From: Proteiniborus sp. MB09-C3
GTDB taxonomy: Bacteria; Bacillota; Clostridia; Tissierellales; Proteiniboraceae
NCBI RefSeq assembly: GCF_030263895.1
Contig: NZ_CP127161.1
Span: 930,001-994,000 of the forward strand
Length of the DNA: 64,000 nucleotides
Direction: 5' to 3'
Under the pieces are notes generated by a model. That model had not been told where the DNA came from and did no database searches. It worked only from the letters and a program-made list of their open reading frames with translations. The translations under genes were made by a program, and so were the position numbers. Every line of letters begins with the position of its first letter. Within the stretch, counting starts at the first letter, position 1. This document shows positions 20,866 to 29,592 of this stretch, piece by piece.

Positions 20866-23800
20866 GCTCCAATAGGCTGGATAATGGATGAAGCATGGCA
20901 ATGGGGAGCATCGTCAGGAAACGATCCTTTGCCAGTAGAAGGCTCGAATTTAGCAGGAACTATATTAGGTGGAACATATCCAAGCAACTCAGATGATTGG
21001 ATGATAACTCCTCCACTAGACTTAAGAGATGCAACTTTAGGTTCTGCAACTTTAAGATTCTATGAATGGTACGAAATAGAAAACAATTATGACAAAGGCT
21101 ATGTTTTAGTAACTGATAACTTTGGTGAAACTTGGACACAAGTAGGTCCTATTCGTACAGGAGAGGCTAAGAATTGGAAGGAAGTAGTTCTTAATCTTGG
21201 AGACTATATAGGTTCACCTAATCCAGTGTTTGTAGCATATCGCTTTACTTCTGACGGATCTGTTAATAAAACAGGCTGGTATATTGATAATGTAAGGCTA
21301 ATTGGGGTGGATAATGAAGCTCCTTTAGCGCCTGCAAACTTAACTGCTGAAGCTTCATTAACAGGAATCAAGCTAAACTGGACAGCTGTAACTGATGGAG
21401 ATTTAGCAAATTATGTAGTATATCGTTCACTAGTATCAGGTGAAAGCTTTGAACTCATTGCACAACCTACGTCTAATAGCTTTACAGATACTACAGCAGA
21501 AGCTGGGACGACATATTATTATAAGGTTGCAGCAGTGGACTTTTCAGGAAATATAAGTGAATTTAGTAATGAAGTATTTAGTTCAGTTGCAGAAACAACA
21601 ATAATATTTGCTGCAGACTTTGAGGAAAATGATGGAGGATTTATTTCAGGAATTACAGTGGGAACTAAGAATCCATGGCAATGGGGCATCCCAACATCAG
21701 GACCTAATGGAGCAACTTCAGGAGAAAAGCTATGGGCGACAAACCTTGCAGGTAGCTATGAAAATAGTACAGATGCATACATTCAGAGTCAAACTATAGC
21801 CCTTCCTACTGATAAGAATGCTGTATTATCGTTTTCACACTGGGTTGATATGGAAGGTACAACAACCCTATATGATTATGGCCAAATACAGATTTCTAAT
21901 GATGATGGAGCTACTTGGACTAACCTAACCCCTGTAAACAATGGGAAATATGGTAAGAGAGTTCAAGCATGGGCTAGTGAGGAAATTTCTTTAGCTGCTT
22001 ATAATGGCCAGAATATTATATTAAGATTTTTCTTCCACTCAGATGGATCAGGCGTATATGCTGGCTGGTATATAGATGATGTATATATTATAGGCCTAGA
22101 TGCACCACAAGAAAATCCACCAACAGAACCACCAACAGAAGAAGAACCAGAAACTAAGAAAGCGGATTATATAGATCCAACAGAACCAAAATACAGTCTA
22201 AAGAGAACTAGAGTAAATAATTATGAAATTGTAGAGGACAAAGAAGTTCAAAATATTCCAATGGTATTAGGTGGTATTCCAGTAAATGATGCTGTAGTAA
22301 CAATCCTTGAAACAGGAAGAAGCGTTAAAGTTGATCCTGTTACAGGAAAATATAATATGAGAGTTCCTACAGGAAAATATACTTTAGTGGCAGAAGCTTA
22401 TGGATATTATCAAGTAGATGCTAGCATAACTGTTCTTGAAAATAAAACCACGACACAATCCTTCATGCTACAAGCTAAACCACGTGGAAGCATAGTTGGC
22501 AGAGTAAAGGATAGATACTATGGTGATCCTGCAGCTAATGCAATTATCAGAGTAGTGGAAGATCCAAAGGTAGCACCAGTTGTTGCCGACGAAAATGGAT
22601 ACTTTGAAATTCGTGATATTCTTGTGGGAGACTATACACTAAAAGTTGTAGCAGATGGATTTGAACCTGGAGAATTTTCCGTAACAGTAAATCCTGATGC
22701 AACAACAGAAGTTGATTTAGGATTAAAGAGATTTGTAGGCTATGAGGACGAGATAATATACGATGATGGAACTGCTGAAAATGCATTAGTATTAAATAAC
22801 GCACCTAATGGATTAGCGGTGAGATTTACACCAGAACAATTTGGTAAGGTAACAAAAGCCAAAATTTATTTCTGGGATAGTTCATGGCCAAGTCCAGGAG
22901 GAAACAGAATAGGTTTCACAATCTATGGAACAGATGAAAATGGCACACCATATAAGGTTGGAGAACCTATATTTACGGATATTCAAAGGGGAGCTTGGAA
23001 TGAAATAGATTTATCAAGCTTTGGATTCTCAACAGATAGAGACTTCTATATTTCCACTATTCAGGACAGGGCCGGAACAGAATGTCCAGGAACAGGTATA
23101 GATGAATCTGCATCTGGAGACAGATCCTATATGAATCTAGATGGAGAATTCCAGCTAATAGGTACTGAGGATATTCAAGGTGCTCTAATGATAAGAGCAA
23201 TAATAGAAAACTCAGTATCAACACCAGTGATAACGAACCTTAAGGAATTAACATATACAAACCAAGATAGCATAATAGTAGAAGGAACAGTAGGAGCAGA
23301 TTGCAAGGTTAATGTATATGTCAATGGTGAAATAGCAGCATCGACAGACAGCATAAATAAAGGGTTTGCTACAGAAGTAAATCTACCACTAGATGAGAAT
23401 ACAATAATGGTAACATCTGAGCTAAATGGAGTACAAACAGAACCATCGGCAGCAGTAAGAGTTAATAAAGACAAGGTAGCACCAGTACTAGTAGTAGAGG
23501 AGCCTTTAGATAATGTTAAGATTAATAAGGAAGCAGTACACGTAATAGGAATTGTATCAGATAATATATTACTAGCAAAGCTATTGATAAATGAAAAAGA
23601 AGCCACAGTAGACGAAGAAGGAAACTTCCATGAAAGACTAATGGTAAATGCAGGCGAAAATGTAATTATAGTAAAAGCACTTGATGGAGCAGGAAATGAA
23701 ATAATTATAACAAGAACAGTAATTGTAGAGCTAGAGGCACCAGAAATTACAAATATAGAGCCATCAGAAGATCTAGAGCTTAGAGCGGGAGATACTCTAA

Positions 23801-24603
23801 CTGTTAGCTTCAATGCACCAATAGGAGGAGAAGGCTACTTTAGACTAATGATTCCGTTTGGATTTTCAAGTAATGAAATTGGAATTCCAATGACTGAGGA
23901 AAATGGATTATATACAGGAGTTTGGATAGTACCAGAAGAAATGTCGGCAGATACTGTGCAAATTGAAGTTGTGTATATAAGTGAATCCGGATTTGAAGTA
24001 ACTAGAACAGCAGCTGGAAGATTGACAATAGTATTAGATGAAGAACCAGAAGAACCATACATTACTAATATTTTACCTTCTGAAGATGGGAACCTTAGAG
24101 CAGGAGATGTTTTAGAAATAAGCTTCAATGCTCCGAGAGGACTTTCAGGATACTTTAGATTATTGCTCCCATTTGAAATGTCAAACAATAAACTTGGTAT
24201 TCCAATGACAGAGGTATCGCCTGGATTCTATAGAGGAACATGGACAGTACCTGAAGGCTTAGTAGCGACAAACTTACAAGTAGAAGTATTGCTCATAGAT
24301 GCAGATGGGGCTAGATTATCAGAAATAGCAGAAGGCAGAGTTACGGTAATAGGAGAAATGAGAAACCTTCCACAAAACACAGTAATAATTGCTGGTGAAG
24401 CCTTTGATATGAATTCTTTAGATAGTGATTCAGAATTACAAATAAAGATGATTGAATGGTTAGACACAGGTAATCAAATCTATATTAAGCTTAGTGCTGA
24501 TACTTTGGTTGATGGTAATGGTGAAGTTATAACTATTGAATCATTGCCTCAACGAATAACCTACTTTAACATAAAAGGTGATATGACAATATACGAAAAA
24601 TAA
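18955..24603 (+). CDS. Giant secreted S8 protease (bacillopeptidase F-like), copy 2
   Basis: An 1882-residue paralogue of the preceding gene. Residues 1-633 are almost identical, including signal peptide, propeptide and the triad Asp218/His264/Ser440. After that it diverges while keeping most of the domain order: jelly roll (~634-785), Fn3 (~786-880), second jelly roll (~882-1045), then a Pro/Glu linker rich in PPTE. Two carboxypeptidase-regulatory-like domains (from ~1106 and ~1176), one DDGTAENALVLN module (~1266) and Ig-like domains (~1426-1590) follow. Unlike copy 1 it lacks the first DDG module and carries the shared Ig-like module twice in tandem (~1599 and ~1703) before the C-terminal tail (~1804-1882). 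Gain and loss of modules over a conserved catalytic unit suggests the two enzymes differ in targeting or substrate binding rather than chemistry. Both triads are intact, so both should be active. Confidence 0.9.
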   Translation: MPRSKKTRKGLSLLIALVMMLGSFASLSYAENDILSLAKLDLLKEASNKITPEVMNDLAKEDLIEVLVYMKDQVDTQMVARATRNAVSSYMTPYSQKLEVRKGIVEALRDKAELTQANLLTYLEQEMEKGSVEEYTPYHIVNMIYVKATKETIENISYMSEVEKIYKNKIHTMDFPVIEDKDIELSGTEPQWNITRVGADQAWSLGYDGTGAVVGSLDSGVDWTHPALKNHWRGYDPSTGATDPSKSWFDPVYNATLPADSDSHGTHVMGTMVGVEPDGNNPIGVAPGAKWITARVFNTAGSTTDAILLSAAEWMLHPGGDPTAAPDVVNNSWGGGAGIDDWYLEAVRAWRAAEILPVFSAGNQRSGEPLPWPGSISCPANYIESFAVAAVDRYDARASFSKLGPSPYDPSVIKPDISAPGVSIYSSIPGGYTAGYSGTSMSAPHISGTVALLVSANASLSIEDIEEIIENTADPLTDSTYPEAPNFGYGYGMVNAFEAVSQVATGTGYISGRVLKEGEDISEATIAHEQEVFEAFVGSDIDIVAEVSDDVSVTEVELLVKQTGKSYWMLAPMNRISGDHKDGVYKGTITYDMLGGDSIIYKIKARDYVGDVVITPDYKINISFGIVPGEYTQGFESAPIGWIMDEAWQWGASSGNDPLPVEGSNLAGTILGGTYPSNSDDWMITPPLDLRDATLGSATLRFYEWYEIENNYDKGYVLVTDNFGETWTQVGPIRTGEAKNWKEVVLNLGDYIGSPNPVFVAYRFTSDGSVNKTGWYIDNVRLIGVDNEAPLAPANLTAEASLTGIKLNWTAVTDGDLANYVVYRSLVSGESFELIAQPTSNSFTDTTAEAGTTYYYKVAAVDFSGNISEFSNEVFSSVAETTIIFAADFEENDGGFISGITVGTKNPWQWGIPTSGPNGATSGEKLWATNLAGSYENSTDAYIQSQTIALPTDKNAVLSFSHWVDMEGTTTLYDYGQIQISNDDGATWTNLTPVNNGKYGKRVQAWASEEISLAAYNGQNIILRFFFHSDGSGVYAGWYIDDVYIIGLDAPQENPPTEPPTEEEPETKKADYIDPTEPKYSLKRTRVNNYEIVEDKEVQNIPMVLGGIPVNDAVVTILETGRSVKVDPVTGKYNMRVPTGKYTLVAEAYGYYQVDASITVLENKTTTQSFMLQAKPRGSIVGRVKDRYYGDPAANAIIRVVEDPKVAPVVADENGYFEIRDILVGDYTLKVVADGFEPGEFSVTVNPDATTEVDLGLKRFVGYEDEIIYDDGTAENALVLNNAPNGLAVRFTPEQFGKVTKAKIYFWDSSWPSPGGNRIGFTIYGTDENGTPYKVGEPIFTDIQRGAWNEIDLSSFGFSTDRDFYISTIQDRAGTECPGTGIDESASGDRSYMNLDGEFQLIGTEDIQGALMIRAIIENSVSTPVITNLKELTYTNQDSIIVEGTVGADCKVNVYVNGEIAASTDSINKGFATEVNLPLDENTIMVTSELNGVQTEPSAAVRVNKDKVAPVLVVEEPLDNVKINKEAVHVIGIVSDNILLAKLLINEKEATVDEEGNFHERLMVNAGENVIIVKALDGAGNEIIITRTVIVELEAPEITNIEPSEDLELRAGDTLTVSFNAPIGGEGYFRLMIPFGFSSNEIGIPMTEENGLYTGVWIVPEEMSADTVQIEVVYISESGFEVTRTAAGRLTIVLDEEPEEPYITNILPSEDGNLRAGDVLEISFNAPRGLSGYFRLLLPFEMSNNKLGIPMTEVSPGFYRGTWTVPEGLVATNLQVEVLLIDADGARLSEIAEGRVTVIGEMRNLPQNTVIIAGEAFDMNSLDSDSELQIKMIEWLDTGNQIYIKLSADTLVDGNGEVITIESLPQRITYFNIKGDMTIYEK

Positions 24604-24615
24604 TATAATAGATTT

Positions 24616-24650
24616 AAAAAGGTCTTCCGAATTCGGGAGACCTTTTTAAA
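24616..24650 (+). terminator. Rho-independent terminator closing the protease block
   Basis: AAAAAGGTCTTCCGAA pairs with TTCGGGAGACCTTTTT and runs into a T-tract, a classical intrinsic terminator 12 bases after the stop of the last protease. Confidence 0.9.
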
Positions 24651-24895
24651 TATTTAAATGATAAACATATTAAAAATGAATACTAGAAATTAAGAGAAAA
24701 CTGCAACTGGAATAAAACATAATTGCAAGAACTATATAGGAAAATGTTTGCATATCATGTTAAACATATGACAATTGATTTTTAAACAGAGAAATTATGC
24801 TATTGTGTATATATAGCTGATAAAAGATATAGCATCTAATCTTTTAAATAGTTTAATATTTGAAATATTAATTTGAGAATATTGCAAAAATTGTA

Positions 24896-24924
24896 TTGAC
24901 AACATTTTGGTATCGTGTTATATT
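24896..24924 (+). promoter_or_regulatory. Sigma-A type promoter of the liv operon
   Basis: TTGACA (24896-24901), a 17-base spacer and TATATT (24919-24924) form a good vegetative promoter. It sits about 45 bases before the first paired element of the T-box leader, as expected for a T-box transcript. Confidence 0.75.
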
Positions 24925-24974
24925 ATTCATTATTATAAATAAGACAATATGAGATATAAAATAATATATAAAAA

Positions 24975-25230
24975 CTATGATGAAGAACGAACTGTGAAAA
25001 AAGTCAATTACAGAGAGCTGGGGTAGCTGAAAACTAGCATTGATTTCATGGGGAACATCACTTCGGAGTTATATGGCTGAACTTAGTAGGCCATAGCGGC
25101 TGGCACCGTTAAATGGCTAGGGTTTATTTGGAACCTATTGAGTTAGTTATCGTGAGATAATTATAAAGTAGAGTGGTATCGCATCAAAAGCCTCTGCATG
25201 TATTTACACATACATGTGGAGGCTTTTTTA
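24975..25230 (+). ncRNA. T-box leader, isoleucine specifier (AUC)
   Basis: Stem I can be folded by hand. AAGTCAAT pairs with ATTGATTT, CTGTG with CATGG, and GAAG with CTTC, leaving the specifier loop GGAAC-AUC-A. The AUC codon (25057-25059) reads isoleucine. The T-box core GAGTGGTATCGC lies at 25171-25182. It is followed by a 15-bp terminator hairpin (25188-25202 with 25211-25225) and a T-run. Uncharged tRNA-Ile should stabilise the antiterminator and switch on the branched-chain amino-acid transporter downstream. Confidence 0.93.
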
Positions 25231-25260
25231 TACACTTTTTTCACAGAGGAGGAGTCTCAT

Positions 25261-25308
25261 ATGAATCAAGATGAAGACGGTATTATCAGTAAGGAATTTA
25301 GACATTAA
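25261..25308 (+). CDS. Possible 15-codon leader peptide
   Basis: An ATG at 25261 is preceded at good spacing by a strong ribosome site, GAGGAGGAG (25246-25254). It opens a 15-codon frame reading MNQDEDGIISKEFRH that stops 23 bases before livJ. It includes two adjacent isoleucine codons. It lies after the T-box terminator, so it would be translated only when the operon is on. It may be a translational-coupling or attenuation peptide, or the remnant of a former first gene. No homologue is known to me. Confidence 0.4.
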   Translation: MNQDEDGIISKEFRH

Positions 25309-25331
25309 AAATTATAATAGGGGTGGTTTAT

Positions 25332-26513
25332 ATGAATAAAAAATTATCAGTATTACTTTCATCAGTTCTTGCACTAAGCCTTTTTACTGGATGTTCTTCT
25401 GGAACAGCTAATAAGGCGGATAACTCGGAGGATATTAAGGTAGGTTTAAACTATGCATTTTCAGGTGGAGCAGCAACATATGGGCAAGGTCTTACTTCAG
25501 GCATTGAATTAGCTATTGAAGAGATAAATCAAAATGGTGGGGTGCTTGGAAAGCAATTAACACCTGTTAAGCTTGATAACAAATCAGATGCTACAGAATC
25601 AGCTAACGTTGCTACAAAACTTGCTACTAGAGAAAAAGTTATAGCTATACTAGGTTCAGATACATCTGGAAGTACCAAGGCAGCAATCCCAGCAGCAATG
25701 CAAAATAAAGTTCCTTTGATTTCAGCTTCTGCAACTTCTGACGATGTAACTATAGACAGTAATGGAAAAGTAAAAGAGTATGTATTTAAGACTTGCTTCA
25801 ACGACTCCTTTCAAGGGGTAATGATGGCAGAATTTGCTTATAATGATTTAAAATTAAAAAATGCTGCAATTCTTGCAGATACTACTAGTGATTATGCTCA
25901 AGGTCTTTCAAAGAACTTTAGAGAAACTCTTACAAAACTAGGAGGAAAAGTTCAGGTTGAGGAGGCATATCAAGCAAAGGAGACAGATTTTAAGGCCGTT
26001 TTAACTAGGATAAAAGGTTTAAATCCAGAGGTTTTGTTTGTTCCAGGATATTATGAAGAAGTGGGACTAATTATAAGACAAGCAAGAGAACTAGGATTAA
26101 ATGTGCCCATACTTGGCTGTGATGGATATGAATCTCCGAAGCTTGCTGACATAGCTGGAAAAGATACTCTAGATGAAGTCTATTACTCAAGTCACTATTC
26201 ACCAATGGATGATTCTCCAGAGGTAGTTAAATTTAAAGAGAGCTTTAAAGCAAAGTATGGTAAAGAACCAGATGCCTTTAATGCATTAGGATATGATCTA
26301 GGTTACTTTTTAGCAGACTCGTTAAATAGAGCTGGGGAAGCAGATTCTGAAAAGCTGAAGGAAGCACTTGCTTCAACTAAAGACTTTAAAGGTATTACAG
26401 GGATTTTTTCAATTGATGAAAATCACAACCCGATAAAATCAGTGACTATTATAGCTATAAAGGATGGAGAACCAACATTTCTAAAGAAGCTGGATCCCCA
26501 AAAGAATGATTAG
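25332..26513 (+). CDS. livJ: Branched-chain amino-acid ABC transporter, binding lipoprotein
   Basis: A 393-residue substrate-binding lipoprotein of the LivJ/LivK (periplasmic binding fold type 1) family. The leader ends in the lipobox LFTGC, so the mature protein is lipid-anchored outside the membrane. I prefer the ATG at 25332, five bases after GGGGTGG, over a GTG nine bases upstream that lies within that ribosome site. It is the first full gene after the isoleucine T-box, which supports Ile/Leu/Val as ligand. It is followed by a hairpin before the permease genes, a common way to make more binding protein than permease. Confidence 0.92.
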   Translation: MNKKLSVLLSSVLALSLFTGCSSGTANKADNSEDIKVGLNYAFSGGAATYGQGLTSGIELAIEEINQNGGVLGKQLTPVKLDNKSDATESANVATKLATREKVIAILGSDTSGSTKAAIPAAMQNKVPLISASATSDDVTIDSNGKVKEYVFKTCFNDSFQGVMMAEFAYNDLKLKNAAILADTTSDYAQGLSKNFRETLTKLGGKVQVEEAYQAKETDFKAVLTRIKGLNPEVLFVPGYYEEVGLIIRQARELGLNVPILGCDGYESPKLADIAGKDTLDEVYYSSHYSPMDDSPEVVKFKESFKAKYGKEPDAFNALGYDLGYFLADSLNRAGEADSEKLKEALASTKDFKGITGIFSIDENHNPIKSVTIIAIKDGEPTFLKKLDPQKND

Positions 26514-26550
26514 GAATTGTAAATTTCATGTAGCAGAGTAAATCAAGTAG

Positions 26551-26582
26551 GGGCTGGTTTCCATGCCAGCCCAATATTTTTA
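26551..26582 (+). terminator. Intra-operon hairpin between livJ and livH
   Basis: GGGCTGG (26551-26557) pairs with CCAGCCC (26566-26572), followed by AATATTTTTA. This partial terminator probably lowers expression of the permease genes relative to livJ. A very similar hairpin lies at 29432-29452 after livG. Confidence 0.65.
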
Positions 26583-26607
26583 TACCGAATAGAAGGGAAG
26601 TGAAAAT

Positions 26608-27492
26608 ATGGAGCAATTAATTCAGCAGTTGATAAATGGAGTATCTCTAGGCAGCATATATGCATTAATAGCACTTGGCTATACCATGGTATATGGGATC
26701 ATAAATCTAATTAATTTCGCTCACGGTGATATTTATATGATAGGAGCATACATTGGATTTGCACTGACTACCTTTTTTCACCTAGGATTCTTACCTGCCT
26801 TGCTTATATCAATGGCAGTTTGCAGTATATTGGGAATGGTAATAGAAAAGGTTGCATATAAGCCTATACGAAATTCCACGAGAATAGCAGCTCTTATTAC
26901 TGCCATAAGTGTATCCTTATTTTTAGAATATGTAATGGTGTATTTTGTAAAGCCAGATACGAGAACTTTTCCAAGTGTTTTAGAAGATAAAAATATAACT
27001 TTTTTTGGTGGAAATGTTGTGATGGATTTGAAAAATGTATATATAATTGTGATTACAATTGTATTGATGATAATTCTACAATATATTATTCATAAGACTA
27101 AAACTGGAAAGGCGATGAGAGCAGTAGCATTAGATAAAGATACAGCCAAGTTAATGGGAATAAATGTAAACAGAATCATATCCTATACATTTGCAATTGG
27201 CTCAGCATTGGCTGGGGCTGCGGGTGTTCTTGTAGGAGTTTATTATAATACTATAAACCCTTTAATGGGAGTAGTTCCTGGGTTAAAGGCCTTTGTTGCA
27301 GCTGTTATAGGAGGAATAGGAATTATCCCTGGAGCTGTATTTGGTGGCCTGTTTTTAGGTATGACAGAGACTATTGTGAGTGCTTATGGAGGTTCAATAT
27401 TTAAAGATGCAGTTGCTTTTACAATATTGATTATCGTTCTTTTAATAAGGCCTAATGGACTTTTAGGCAAAAATATTAAAGAGAAAGTATAG
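26608..27492 (+). CDS. livH: Branched-chain amino-acid ABC transporter permease LivH
   Basis: A 294-residue integral membrane protein with the LivH-family opening (GVSLGSIYALIALGYTMVYG), the NFAHGD motif and a C-terminal RPNGLLG. It has about eight hydrophobic segments. It forms the membrane channel with LivM. The ribosome site is GAAGGGAAG before ATG 26608, and livM follows within 12 bases. Confidence 0.93.
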   Translation: MEQLIQQLINGVSLGSIYALIALGYTMVYGIINLINFAHGDIYMIGAYIGFALTTFFHLGFLPALLISMAVCSILGMVIEKVAYKPIRNSTRIAALITAISVSLFLEYVMVYFVKPDTRTFPSVLEDKNITFFGGNVVMDLKNVYIIVITIVLMIILQYIIHKTKTGKAMRAVALDKDTAKLMGINVNRIISYTFAIGSALAGAAGVLVGVYYNTINPLMGVVPGLKAFVAAVIGGIGIIPGAVFGGLFLGMTETIVSAYGGSIFKDAVAFTILIIVLLIRPNGLLGKNIKEKV

Positions 27493-27504
27493 GAGGTGAA
27501 TAAG

Positions 27505-28455
27505 GTGAAGAGATTAACCAAAACCAGTATTATTAGTTTTATTTTACTCATTGTTTCTTATGCTTTAGGCCAGCTTTTTATAAATACAGGAATTATTGAT
27601 TCATATTTATTATTGAATATTGTCTTGATTGGAATCAACATTATACTTGCAGTCAGCCTAAATCTTATTACAGGTTTTACTGGTCAGTTCTCACTTGGCC
27701 ATGCAGCCTTTATGTCAATTGGAGCATATACCTCTGGAATATTCACAGCGAAGCTGGGACAGCCCTTTATTGTTGGATTATTAGCCGCAGGGCTTGCAGC
27801 AGCGCTCGCAGGTATTTTCATTGGCATCCCAACTCTTAGGCTAAAGGGTGACTATCTTGCCATTGCAACCCTTGGGTTTGGTGAAATTATTAGGATTATA
27901 GGATTAAATACAGACTATATTGGGGGAGCAGTAGGGTTAAATGATATTCCCCAGTATACAAGTTGGACATGGATTTTTATTATGACTGTAGCTACAGTTG
28001 TATTAATAAAAAACTTTTTAAAGTCTTTTCATGGAAGAGCTTGTATTGCTATTAGAGAAGATGAGATTGCAGCAGAGGCTATGGGAGTAAATACAACTTA
28101 TTACAAGGTAATGGCTTTTGCTATTGGGGCATTTTTTGCAGGAACTGCAGGTGCACTTTATGCAAATTATTTCTATTTTATAAAGCCAGATTCTTTTGGA
28201 TTTATGAAATCTATAGATATATTAGTTATTGTTGTGTTTGGAGGCATGGGAAGTATTGTGGGATCCATTGTCGGAGCTGTAGCCTTATCTATAATATCCC
28301 TATTTCTTCAGAGTATTCCAGAGCTTAGGATGGTAATTTATTCACTAATTCTTTTTGCAATAATGGTTTATAGACCAACTGGACTTATGGGAAATCAAGA
28401 GTTTAAATTGTTCAGAAGGGAGGCTAAGCTTCATGCCAGTGCTGAAAGTAAATAA
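27505..28455 (+). CDS. livM: Branched-chain amino-acid ABC transporter permease LivM
   Basis: A 316-residue permease of the LivM family with about nine membrane segments, a GQFSLGHAAF motif and a C-terminal YRPTGLMG. I take GTG 27505 as the start because AGGAGG at 27491-27496 is eight bases upstream; the in-frame GTG at 27496 overlaps that site. Its 3' end overlaps livG by 23 bases, indicating translational coupling. Confidence 0.92.
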   Translation: MKRLTKTSIISFILLIVSYALGQLFINTGIIDSYLLLNIVLIGINIILAVSLNLITGFTGQFSLGHAAFMSIGAYTSGIFTAKLGQPFIVGLLAAGLAAALAGIFIGIPTLRLKGDYLAIATLGFGEIIRIIGLNTDYIGGAVGLNDIPQYTSWTWIFIMTVATVVLIKNFLKSFHGRACIAIREDEIAAEAMGVNTTYYKVMAFAIGAFFAGTAGALYANYFYFIKPDSFGFMKSIDILVIVVFGGMGSIVGSIVGAVALSIISLFLQSIPELRMVIYSLILFAIMVYRPTGLMGNQEFKLFRREAKLHASAESK

Positions 28456-29203
28456 TCTATCTAAAACCTTTGGCGGAATTAAGGCAGTTTCAGATGTAGA
28501 CTTAAGTGTAGAAAAGGGAGAAATAATTGGATTGATTGGTCCAAATGGAGCTGGAAAAACAACTTTCTTTAATTTGTTGACGGGAATTTATACTCCAACT
28601 ACTGGAGAGATTATCTATGACTTAAATAAAAGGATTACCACAAAAGAATTAAAGCCTTACAAAATAATACACTATGGCATAGCAAGAACATTTCAAAACA
28701 TAAGGTTATTTCAGAACATGTCGGTGATAGACAATGTGCTCATTGGTTTCCATCATGGTCTAAAATATGGTGTAGCATCGGCTTTATTCAGACTACCTTC
28801 ATATTATAAAAGTGAAAAAAATGTTTTTAATGAGGCACTTCAGCTTCTAGAAAAATTTAATTTGTCTGATAAAAAAGATGAGCTGTCAAAAAATCTTTCC
28901 TATGGAGAGCAAAGAAGACTTGAAATAGCAAGGGCTTTGGCAGCAAAACCCAAAATTCTTCTATTAGATGAGCCTGCCGCAGGAATGAATCCAACAGAGA
29001 CTAAGGAGCTTAAGGAGTTAATCAAGTGGATTAGGGAGACCTTTGACCTTACTATCATAGTAATCGAGCATGATATGTCATTAGTTATGGAAGTATGCGA
29101 ACGAATATTTGTATTTGATTATGGTACTTTGATTGCTGGTGGCATACCAGATGATATACAGAAAAATGAGAGAGTAATCAAGGCTTATTTAGGAGGAGCT
29201 TAA
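28433..29203 (+). CDS. livG: Branched-chain amino-acid ABC transporter ATPase LivG
   Basis: A 256-residue ABC ATPase with Walker A GPNGAGKT, signature LSYGEQRRLEIARAL, Walker B ILLLDEP, and the LivG-type segments GIARTFQNIRLF and PAAGMNPTET. It energises uptake through LivH/LivM. Classical Liv systems have a second ATPase, LivF, directly after LivG; none follows here. The enzyme may act as a homodimer or borrow a LivF encoded elsewhere. Confidence 0.93.
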   Translation: MPVLKVNNLSKTFGGIKAVSDVDLSVEKGEIIGLIGPNGAGKTTFFNLLTGIYTPTTGEIIYDLNKRITTKELKPYKIIHYGIARTFQNIRLFQNMSVIDNVLIGFHHGLKYGVASALFRLPSYYKSEKNVFNEALQLLEKFNLSDKKDELSKNLSYGEQRRLEIARALAAKPKILLLDEPAAGMNPTETKELKELIKWIRETFDLTIIVIEHDMSLVMEVCERIFVFDYGTLIAGGIPDDIQKNERVIKAYLGGA

Positions 29204-29592
29204 AATACAAAGCAGCGCAAAGGGACGGCAAGCTGTGTGTAAACTGTCACCCTGAGCGAAGCGAGTGGGTCTCTAATAGCTTCAAATACAGATTCTTCAC
29301 TGCATTCAAAATGACAAAAACGTATACAATGTGAATTTTTACACAGTCTGACGGCAGGCTATACGAAAATTGTTACTCCGAGACTAAAACAGATAGGCTG
29401 ACATGTATTTTGTCATATCAGACAGATTGTTGGGCTGGTTTTCCACCAGCCCCGATCCATAGATAGGCTACTCATGAAAAAAAGTCAGCAGACTGCTTGA
29501 AAACTACAGTTTTTTCTAATGCTTATAATAAAGAAAATATATGAAAAATGGATTATACATTGATTGGGAGTTTTCTATCTTTGTTAGTCATC
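29204..29592. other. Intergenic region after livG
   Basis: This 389-base convergent gap has no gene. It contains the second copy of the palindromic repeat (29246-29315), a GC-rich 8-bp hairpin GGGCTGGT/ACCAGCCC at 29432-29452, and an AAAACT-AC-AGTTTTTT hairpin near 29509-29526 that may end the liv transcript. Confidence 0.55.
29246..29315. repeat. Palindromic repeat element, copy 2 (short form)
   Basis: The left end GTCACCCTGAGCGAAGCGAGTGGGTCTC and right end CAGATTCTTCACTGCATTCAAAATGAC match the ends of the element at 2832-2964, but the interior is reduced so the copy is only 70 bp. Confidence 0.55.
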